Assembly: GCA_000310025.1 (NCBI GenBank)
Contig: FN649728.1
Span: 773,640 to 837,639, forward strand
Direction: 5' to 3'
DNA from: Ectocarpus siliculosus
Lineage: Eukaryota > Sar > Phaeophyceae > Ectocarpales > Ectocarpaceae
Length of the DNA stretch: 64,000 nucleotides
The position numbers and the translations under genes are program-made. The notes beneath the pieces were generated by a model. That model searched no databases and was not told where the DNA came from. It saw only the letters and a list, made by a program, of their open reading frames with translations. This document shows positions 56,436-64,000 of this stretch, in pieces. Position 1 is the first letter of the stretch. Every line of letters begins with the position of its first letter.

Positions 56436-59400
56436 CACCGTCAGCAGCAGGGCGCGAGAAAGCGGCCTGTGGGCATCACTTACGTGTGTCTCTTTATCTT
56501 CAGGGTTGATCCTAGCGATTTACCCCCGCTCTTTCAACGATGAATAAAACGTGGTATATTTCTCGTTGGCGTCTTCATCGTGAAAGGCAGAAAATACGGA
56601 GCATGATACATGACAAAACCATCTCCGAATTTCGAACTCCCCTGGAGCAACTAAGTTGACGCACGGCAATCTTGGTATCGACAGCCTAGAATCTGAAGCA
56701 TGGAACAGAGGGGGAGGAAGAAGGGAACACAAGCAGGTGGGTGACACGCGGCCTCACTGGCGTGTACGCAGGATTATCGACCATGTAAGACAACGTATAC
56801 TTTCCTTCTCTGGAAACTTGATGCTGTAAGCGGTGGGCATCGTTAGCTCGGGTTGGAACGGAATGGAGTGAAACCAGGGTGGGCTTGCTTGCGCTTGGAA
56901 CAAGTAAGTTCAATCGCATACCTTTCCTTTTCGAGTCACAGAAAGAACGGCGTTCATTCTTTTGGCGTCAGATACACGACGAAGAGAGAAAGGAGAGTGT
57001 GAGGGGTGGAGGCGACAGCGATCAAAAACGGAAATCCCTTGTGAGGCGTGTTGGATGGTTTGAGCGGGAACATGCGTGCTAATTCGTCTGCTTACGATAT
57101 CCCTTTCGGCACCCCCCACCACCCCGGTCAGTCGACGGTAACCACATACTTCACAAATCCCCAATGTCGCAGGCTCATTCGTCATTATTGTCACTCTGTT
57201 CGCCTAGAATCAGCCTAAAAATGACGCGCACAACAACAGCCCACTTATTTTCTGCTTGCACGAGAACGGTCCTATTCTGTTTTCGAGGGTTCGGTCACCA
57301 TTTCGAAAACATGTTTGTAGCCCATGACGGAAGGCGAAGTTGGGGTGACACAGAAAGAGCGTCGGCGCACTCCATGTTGGTAAGTGAAATGGCGTGAATG
57401 AAGCAGGCCAGGGAGGGCTTCTGTCTACGCAATCATACAGAGAAGAGTGCACATGTACTGGAAATCCCCAAGAAATACCGAATCAAACGCCTAGACTAAT
57501 GGAAGCAATAACTCTTTCACCACGGATCGAGGGAACTAAATACAGCTATGTATGACGGTGGACAGCAGCGTTGATCACTCTCACCCGTGCTCCGGCCGGC
57601 TTTCTGCCCGTGTTGGGCGAGGCGGCGGGGGAAAGTGGAGGGCGTCGAGTGGATGCCTTTCTCGGCTCCCTTGGTGATTCGAAGGCCTATTGGATGCAAG
57701 ATAGCAAGGTGCACACGGGTGATGCCGTGAGTGTCGTAAGCGGACTGTGTATGTCTGTTGAGTACAGTGAAGATTTCGGGGATTTTTGATGACACGATGT
57801 GAGCACCACAATCGGCATAGGGGTTATGCGTCTGTATACCATTCGCCACTCTTACATCTTCGCTTGGTGGCGTGTTCCAGTTGTCGTCTGTCCCCCGCTT
57901 CGTTGGCGTAGTCTCGGGATGTGCCATCGCGGTCCTGGTGTTTGGAAGCAGGCAGTCGGATGCGCGGAAGCAAACAGCGTTCAGTTTCGTCGACGGGCGT
58001 TGTTGTCCATCCAGTTTCGCTTGATGTGAGTGGAGTCTAGTGAATGGGCTCGTGGAGCCCAGTGAATGGGCTCGGCGCCCCCCAATGTGTTTGACTACAT
58101 ACAGCACTTGGTCAACAGTTGAAGTGATTTTATATTCGAAACCGCCCCTCATCGCTACAGGACAGTCTGGGTTGAACCAGTGTAAATGAATGTTGTTCAC
58201 GCAACAAGTTTGGCGATTAAGTGTAGACTACATTGTCATTTTCTCGTGGTGATACGTTCCAAGCCCTGTTCCAACCATTGTGGTACCGGGACTGTGCTGA
58301 TGCAGTGAAAGCGTAAGTTCGACTTCAAGCTACGGGGGAAAAGTTGTACAGTATGGCTTGAATATCTTTGGTGTGCGGGGAGAGAAACGAAGAGGGAGAC
58401 AGAGAGGGCAGACAGATGACGGAGAAAGAGACAGACCGAGCGAGGGGAGAACGGGACGGTACTACGAAATCACCTGTTCGCCGAGGGGTCCGAGCGGAAG
58501 CTTCTGCAGCTATGAATACCGAGGGCAAAACTTGAGCGGGGCAGCAAACGGTTGCCAACGCCCTTGTCGAGCACACACTTGGTGGTGCGCTCTTCGGGAT
58601 GTGTGACAAGAAACAGCCGAATCTACTACGCTGCGAAAATACGCGTAGATGTGCAGGCTGGAGGACGACACACACCCGGCCTTTTGATTTGTAAAGGAGC
58701 AAACCGAGGTCATAGTATCCCCCTGAACTCTCAGAGCACTGCTGGGTGGGCTTTTTGCCTGGGTACTATGGCACACGAGATCCAATGACCACGGGAAGCG
58801 TCATTGAAGGGCAGAAACATCTCCGACCGACATGCATGCACTGTTTGAAATTCAACTTGTGTTGATGATCGCTGCTGCGAGTGCAGCCTATGAGCAGGGG
58901 AACGTGCTGATGTGACAACCCTCGAGAAGAGTACCAGATGAACCATCAGGACAACAGCTCGTTTGGGCTGGACACGCGGGTGTGCGGCCTCGCCACTGCT
59001 GTTGCATCACACATACACAGATCCCTCCGCGATGAATCTGCTTTGTAGCGAAAGAAACTCTTAAACTCTCTCGCTCGCTCTGTCTCTCTATCTCTCACTG
59101 TCTGTGTGTGTGTCGTCCAAGTGAACCTCTCCCTCATGCGCGGAATGCAGGGAGGCGGAAAGCCACACTGCCCTGCTCACCTGTACTCTTGTTCGTTGGT
59201 GGGTCGTAGTGATGGTTGTTATCTGCGGTTGCGCGTTTTGGGAGGTGGGGGCACAGAGGACAGGAGTCGACGGGGTACCCACCAATGTATATTCAAAAAT
59301 TCAAACGTGTTTCGGAGGTCGCATGCAATACCGAAGACGACTACAAGGCGTAGGCGAATCCACCGGATTTTTATCAGTGACGGCCACCTTCGCCTCAGTC

Positions 59401-59978
59401 ACATGAAGAAGGTTCCGCGGATACGGTTATAGTCTAGCAGTCATGTTAAGAATCACTTATGAAGAAGTTGGAAGGATAGTCTTTAGTCTAGACACAGCAG
59501 TAGTAGAGATTACGTATATATTGAAAGTGAGCCTCTCTCGAGCAGGACGAAAACAAGGAGAGTAACAGGGGTGACACATCAGGCGGTGATGATCTGTATA
59601 CCTATCCCTCTTAACAGCAGTTATTACTTGCTGTTCAATGACAACCAAAGTGGAGTCCTCGACCGGGGTGCAATATAGAGAGAGGTGGGGTAATGAGCGG
59701 GTGTGACTGCTGTGTTTTCCTGTGACGATTGTTTCGCATCAAGATTTGCCTCTCTCTCCTGCGTATGTGTGTGCAATTTTCTGAAAAATCCGTCCACCCG
59801 TCCGTCATGTGGATGTGGTCGGTAAAGCCTGGATCGATTCACGCGACAACTCGCTCATCCGGCACGATCGATGCTTGATGGGGTTTGGTTCCTTCGATAG
59901 TCCCGCAGGGCACGAATGAAAGCATCCGTGAGGTCGGCGATGCGTGGATGATGTTGTTGTTGTAGGTGGGCTCATCAG
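56436..59978. other. Right part of the element, no supported gene except a weak ORF
   Basis: It holds scattered frames, none with a domain. The upstream region of the spliced gene, and so its promoter, should lie from 56436 rightward. A small repeat, GTGAATGGGCTCGTGGAGCCC and its partner, occurs at about 58040-58080. Confidence 0.4.
57517..58152 (-). CDS. Hypothetical ORF of about 211 codons
   Basis: Open from an ATG at 58152 (MRGGFEYKITSTVDQVLYVV) to a stop at 57517. The composition is rich in His, Thr, Ser and Arg, there is no membrane segment and no motif is recognised. It is long for a chance frame here, but its coding status is unproven. Confidence 0.25.
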   Translation of the reverse strand: MRGGFEYKITSTVDQVLYVVKHIGGRRAHSLGSTSPFTRLHSHQAKLDGQQRPSTKLNAVCFRASDCLLPNTRTAMAHPETTPTKRGTDDNWNTPPSEDVRVANGIQTHNPYADCGAHIVSSKIPEIFTVLNRHTQSAYDTHGITRVHLAILHPIGLRITKGAEKGIHSTPSTFPRRLAQHGQKAGRSTGESDQRCCPPSYIAVFSSLDPW

Positions 59979-60153
59979 TTCATCAATCATCAGTCACCCA
60001 CGGCGAATTTGAATTTTTCGAGATTTCACGAGAAGTGACGTCACAACCGTGGCTGACGTCATCGGTCGACCATGGAATTTTCGACCAAAGGAAATTTCCT
60101 GTCAAAAAAATTGACCAATCAGAAAACTGCGGGCACCTTTTCTCTCTCTCTCT
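59979..60153 (-). repeat. Right terminal inverted repeat of the 15.6 kb element
   Basis: It is the reverse complement of 44559-44732, with one extra AG unit, two single-base differences and one small variable patch (ACAAAA against TGAAA). The paired TGACGTCA octamers and the GGTCGACC palindrome are preserved. Confidence 0.85.
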
Positions 60154-60162
60154 ACGTTCGCA

Positions 60163-61946
60163 ATGACATCGGTTGCATTGTATGCATATGACGATTGCAG
60201 CACCAAACCATCCACTTGTTCTTCGCGTATGACGACCAACTTTAGTGTTACCCCTGGACAGGTTAATCCCCCTCCGCCGCCGACGCCTGACGCGGTGGCC
60301 CACAGGGGGCAAGTACGAGGCCTGTGGAAGGAGATCATGCTGCCGACAATCATAGGCGTGACTTCCGGCACAGCGAGAGTAATGAACTCCACTCGCAACC
60401 AGTCATGCTGCGTCGGTGCATTCGTCCGTTCATTGCGTCCGTTGACGCTGACCTGAACGCTGTTCTCCAACCGTATAACGACGCCGCCCTGATCGAACTC
60501 CACGGAGAGGACATTCTTGATCTCTTCATTCGGCTGGCCTCGGAGGCGCGTTGGAACAAGTTGTGGTTTCATATGTTGGAGATTTCCGCGTCCGGCCGCA
60601 GGGCGGTCGTGTTCCACAGGCTGTTTCCCTCTGCCCGGAAGGATTCTGTAGTCATCAGCAAAACATCATTCATCTCTTGCGTCGCGTCACTGCAGTGGGA
60701 CACAACACGGAAGTGCTGTCAACGCTCCTAGCGATTGATGGGGTCCTTCCGCTGCCGTCGGGGACAGGCCTCGACCTCCTGGAGGGCGCAGTGCGAGGAG
60801 GGAGCCTTGCGGTCATGTCTGCTCTCCTTGCGGTTGACAGCCTCCTCTCGCAGGTGCGTGGGGTGCACGGTGGCCGTGCGATTTGGCCTTGGACCATCAG
60901 GAGGGGCGACCGGAGCATGGTGGGGACTCTGATCAAAGTGGGTGTGCCCCTGGAGTGCCGTCCTAGGCTCGGCAACCCACCTTTGGCCACTGCGGTTGCA
61001 AGTGACGGGGCCTTGGGGATCGCCCGTGACCTTTTGGATGCCGGGGCCGACGTGAACAAAAGCAATGCCGGGTACGGTGTCTTGCCATACATGGTGAGAG
61101 ACTACGGGAATACCCCTCTATTGCCGCTACTAGGAACAAGGAAGACATGATGGACCTTCTTCCGGCTGCCGGAGCTGATCTTGGAAAGGAGCGGGCGGCC
61201 ACCTCCCCACTCCATGCTGCGGCGCAATGCGACTGCTGCGGAGCAATACAACGTCTGATATCGGCTGGCGCAAGCGTGCACCAGTTGAATTCTGGAGGCC
61301 GTTCCGCGCTGCACATGGCGTGTCTGCACAAATGTGAGGGTGCCGTCAAGTTACTACTGCGGTACAACACTTGCATGACCTTGCTTTGCGACAAAGGTCT
61401 ATCACCGTTCGATGTGGTTGCCATCGCGGTTCTCAACAGGCGAGAAAACTACGGATTTTATCCCCAAGGGTATTCCCCTAGTGGACGTAGTCCGTCCACA
61501 TCAAACGCCGACGAGACCTATGTTGCTGACCACATTCACGACCTATTGAGGAGGACCAGTGGATGGAGACGCCGCGGTTGCCGTCCAGGTATGCGATGTT
61601 CTGCGGGGTACAGTAGAATGGCTCGTACAGTGTCCCGACGAGGTTGGCGTCTTCCGCGAAACTTTGGCATTTCTATGACAACCTGGCCGAGTGCAAGCTG
61701 CTTGCCTCTACCTGCGTGTTGGAGGTGGGCACACTTTCGATGTGTGCCGCAACTCCCCTAGGGAAGGATGAGAATGAGAAGAAGGGACGGGAGATCCAAC
61801 ACTATGTACTTCAGAAAGTAGCAGTGCGCACACTGCAACCACGCCGGTATGAAGCTTCTACCGTGAGCATAGTAGGACATCTCGTCCGGTTTGCGATCCT
61901 CCACCTGGCGTGGATAATCGCCCTAATGGTCAGACTGGTAACTTAA
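60163..61946 (+). pseudogene. Decayed ankyrin-repeat gene
   Basis: Ankyrin-repeat signatures run through the region: NPPLATAVASDGALGIARDL with LLDAGADVNKSNAGYG, then NTPL, ATRNKEDMMDLL, AAGADLGKE, SPLHAAAQCDCCGAIQRL and SALHMACLHKCEGAVKLLL. These repeats mediate protein-protein contacts. They fall in successive different frames. The frame opening near 60390 (LRRCIRPFIASVDADLNA) gives way to a second near 60650, the second to a third near 61120 and the third to a fourth near 61560, with no splice sites at the switches. At least three frameshifts are therefore needed, and the gene looks dead unless the sequence is wrong. An ATG frame at 60163 begins just 10 bases outside the right inverted repeat. 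Confidence 0.7.
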
Positions 61947-61965
61947 GCTCTCCGTCTGTGGATCT

Positions 61966-62154
61966 TTATCGCGTGACTACTTCCAAAGGTACTTCCTTTA
62001 TGAAACCCTTGGTTTTGTTGTCGAGTCGTTTGAAACTCTCGGTACCGTCTGTCTTGAATATTGTCTGAGCGTGGAGGACGGCCTTGTCGGTTGATTCGAG
62101 ACAAACACGTAGAACACGTAGCAAGAAGGTGATGCCCTGTTTGGGCCGTGACAT
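61966..62154 (-). CDS. Small hypothetical ORF, 62 codons
   Basis: Starts at an ATG at 62154 (MSRPKQGITFLLRVLRVCLE) and ends KEVPLEVVTR. The composition is that of a real protein, with alternating charged and hydrophobic residues, but no family is recognised. It could be an exon or a relic of a larger gene. Confidence 0.3.
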   Translation of the reverse strand: MSRPKQGITFLLRVLRVCLESTDKAVLHAQTIFKTDGTESFKRLDNKTKGFIKEVPLEVVTR

Positions 62155-63183
62155 TCTATTGGTATTATATTGTTCAGGCGGCGTCAGCCGAGAAGATTCG
62201 GTTTTGGGAGGGGCTCAGTTCTCGTGAGACTTAGCCTGTAGGCTGGTTTTGAAAAAGGGTCGTGGTAAGTGTTGTGCGCGCATCGTTGCATCTCGTTTCA
62301 TTTTCCGACGGTGCCTGTGGACGTCGGCGATCGGGCACGGACGCGGTAACATTGAACGTGGGAACACCGGCCATGTACCTTATGTTTGCTGCCTGGTTGG
62401 ATGCTGGTCACGGTTCTACCCAATCCCACTATTGGTTTCCGAATACCTGCATAAGGGGTGACGCCTAGTAGCCAAATGAGAGCGCTTGTACATATTTTCC
62501 ACGACTTGAAGCGGTTTACCGCTTGTACATATGGTCGATGACCTGACGGACAAAATGCCTAGGATTTCCTGTCACAGGGGTCCGTGCATGTTGTCGTGGG
62601 GGAGGTCGTTGCGCGCGTGCTTGATTCTACACGGGACTGCTTCTTCTCTTCATTCGATTGATGACCAATGGTTGTTTGTATTCCGTGTTTGGTTCGTGCC
62701 TTCGGGGCTGGAGGCCACTCGTTTGATTTATATCCATTAATGTGTATGGGCCACAACCCTACGAACCCAACCCTCCTACATAGTCGTGTTTCACCACAAA
62801 TCCTACAACCTTTGGGAACTTTCCCCACGTTCTCCTTGGAAGACTGTCTCTCGGAGCGATGTCGATGTCGCCAACGCTCCGAGCCACGAGGAAGCGTACG
62901 TTGTTCCGAGGAACCTTAAGACGTCTTCCACGAGGCTTCCTCGGATCGTTGACCGTGACTTCTACCCAAGAGGGATGCGAGGGCGCGCCCCCGCACACCT
63001 TTCTCTCTTCACTTCTTTCCCCATCTCATCTAGAGATTCTGCCTCTACTGAGCATCACAGTCTGTGCGGTGATCGTACATACCGCTCCATATCCGTGGCC
63101 GCTGCCAGAGTGGAACGTCTGTGTAAACAGCGTTGGAGATTGGTACCTCCCTGCCGTGTTATCGAGTTCAGCCCCTTGAATGA
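62155..63183. other. Stretch without a supported gene
   Basis: Short frames occur on both strands, such as LNVGTPAMYLMFAAWLDAG at 62350 (+) and VPRNNVRFLVARSVGDIDIA at 62860 (minus). None is decisive. A direct repeat CGCTTGTACATAT is found at 62484 and 62520. Confidence 0.35.
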
Positions 63184-63435
63184 ATGAATTCACTTGCGCA
63201 GCCATCGCTCCAGTTCGAACAAGAGGATATCATGTGTAGATTTGGCAATGCAACTGGTTCTGACAATTCTCTGATGTCGTCATCTGGAATTCTCTGCCGA
63301 AAGGACCTGCTACAATCGGTAGTGAAAACAACACGAGCTGACTCGAGTAAAGGGATTGCCCCACGCTTGTGCATTCTGGAACACGTGATGAACTTGTTGG
63401 TAGTAATTGTTGTGGAACACAAGTGCTTGAGGTGA
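63184..63435 (+). CDS. Hypothetical ORF or exon
   Basis: The frame MNSLAQPSLQFEQEDIMCRF continues through SGILCRKDLLQSVVKTTRAD to EHVMNLLVVIVVEHK. It overlaps the next ORF in another frame and may be an upstream exon of it. No family is recognised. Confidence 0.3.
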   Translation: MNSLAQPSLQFEQEDIMCRFGNATGSDNSLMSSSGILCRKDLLQSVVKTTRADSSKGIAPRLCILEHVMNLLVVIVVEHKCLR

Positions 63436-63986
63436 CATTTACATTGGGGCAGACTGAAACAGCGCGGGCAGGATCGAGTTTCTCGACAGGGACCAAAAGT
63501 GTCCTGTCCCCTGCTTTATCCTTCAGGCAACGAAGAAACAGCCCAAACACCTTTCATGGATTCCCACGTGCGAGCACTATTGAAAGACTGCCGGGAACTC
63601 GTTCCGGCAGCGCCACAATTCCAAGCTGGACAGAGGAAGAATCACTACGAGTGAATAGTTCGGTGGTAAATGAATCGTCATCGATGGTAATAACACCACC
63701 AACTAAATCCGATTCTTCCTCTGAGAGCGAAGGGGGAGGAGGTGCACCCAAACGACACCGCCCGAACGGCGGTGACATGGTCCGACGGAACGTTTGGAGT
63801 GGTCTAGCAAGAATGGCACCAATCGTTCGGTCGATAGAGGGCGCGAAGTTGTCCGAAGACGCTGATGCGTGGAAAGATTATGAAAACTCGTACACCGCAC
63901 CACGAAGACAAGATAAGACGATGAAACGTACTCGCTGGAAGGCGGCAATCGAGAGCTGCGCTCGGGAGACGGGCGTTGTCGCATGA
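63369..63986 (+). CDS. Hypothetical protein, probable 3' exon
   Basis: The frame ends at 63986 after TPPTKSDSSSESEGGGG, APKRHRPNGGDMVRRNVWS and RTRWKAAIESCARETGVVA. It is a serine-rich acidic patch, then a basic patch resembling a nuclear signal, then a helical C-terminus. The true start is unclear; coding potential looks best from about 63540. No family is recognised. Confidence 0.4.
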   Translation: MHSGTRDELVGSNCCGTQVLEVTFTLGQTETARAGSSFSTGTKSVLSPALSFRQRRNSPNTFHGFPRASTIERLPGTRSGSATIPSWTEEESLRVNSSVVNESSSMVITPPTKSDSSSESEGGGGAPKRHRPNGGDMVRRNVWSGLARMAPIVRSIEGAKLSEDADAWKDYENSYTAPRRQDKTMKRTRWKAAIESCARETGVVA

Positions 63987-64000
63987 AGTATGGCGTACTA

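Larger units (their letters stand above)
44559..60153. mobile_element. 15.6 kb element with inverted-repeat ends, replication and recombinase genes
   Basis: A 174 bp sequence at 44559-44732 recurs inverted at 59979-60153 with only a handful of differences. It begins with (AG)n and AAAAGGTGCCCGCAG on both sides. The enclosed DNA carries three intronless + strand ORFs with polymerase-like, helicase-HNH and recombinase-like features, and one spliced minus-strand gene. No target-site duplication is visible beyond a shared GT. No capsid, packaging ATPase or retroviral-type integrase was recognised. Comparable gene sets are known from transpovirons, linear plasmids and polinton-like viruses, and this could be a chromosomal relative. 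It looks whole; I noticed no break in the three replication ORFs, and the close match of the ends suggests a fairly young insertion. It remains possible that the two repeats are separate small elements. Confidence 0.6.

Noticed and set aside
44559-60153. Calling the 15.6 kb element a Polinton outright
   Set aside because: No capsid, packaging ATPase, protease or retroviral-type integrase was recognised, and no 6 bp target duplication is visible.

Overview
The window looks like nuclear DNA of a eukaryote with few genes, long spliceosomal introns (about 0.2 to 1 kb), near 50% GC, many CAG/GTT/CAA microsatellites and several mobile elements. A brown alga or another photosynthetic stramenopile fits best. 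That is an inference from architecture and composition, not from a marker gene. No rRNA, tRNA or CRISPR array was seen.

Layout, left to right. The 3' end of a histone deacetylase gene (three exons, + strand) occupies 55-1668. A 182 bp DNA-transposon MITE (2514-2695) and a three-unit tandem array of about 1.2 kb units (2805-6245) follow. From 9.7 to 22.5 kb two tandem paralogous genes lie on the minus strand. Their matching exons are 213, 99 and 66 nt long in both copies, and each has a short terminal exon. Their function is unknown. The second copy carries a 5'-truncated LINE in an intron, in the same orientation, ending in poly(C) instead of poly(A). A transmembrane RING-H2 ubiquitin-ligase gene (28.6-30.5 kb, possibly extending to 32.5 kb) and a complete six-exon pyrroline-5-carboxylate reductase gene (36.65-41.03 kb) are the clearest host genes. 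A 1.45 kb pogo/Tigger-like element (41262-42714) sits next to the reductase gene.

The most unusual region is 44559-60153. About 15.6 kb is bounded by a 174/175 bp inverted repeat that is almost perfect. Inside, on the + strand, are three closely packed intronless ORFs. The first has polymerase-like features. The second has a polymerase-like N-terminus, a superfamily 1 helicase core and a C-terminal HNH motif. The third resembles a tyrosine recombinase or telomere resolvase. Opposite them lies a six-exon gene for a protein of about 611 residues, with phase-consistent splice sites and no recognised family. No capsid gene was recognised. The set resembles transpoviron-like, linear-plasmid-like or polinton-like-virus replicons resident in a chromosome. 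The family assignment is an inference.

To the right of the element are a decayed ankyrin-repeat gene (60.2-61.9 kb) and unassigned small ORFs up to the window end. Most long stretches between these genes hold no supportable gene.
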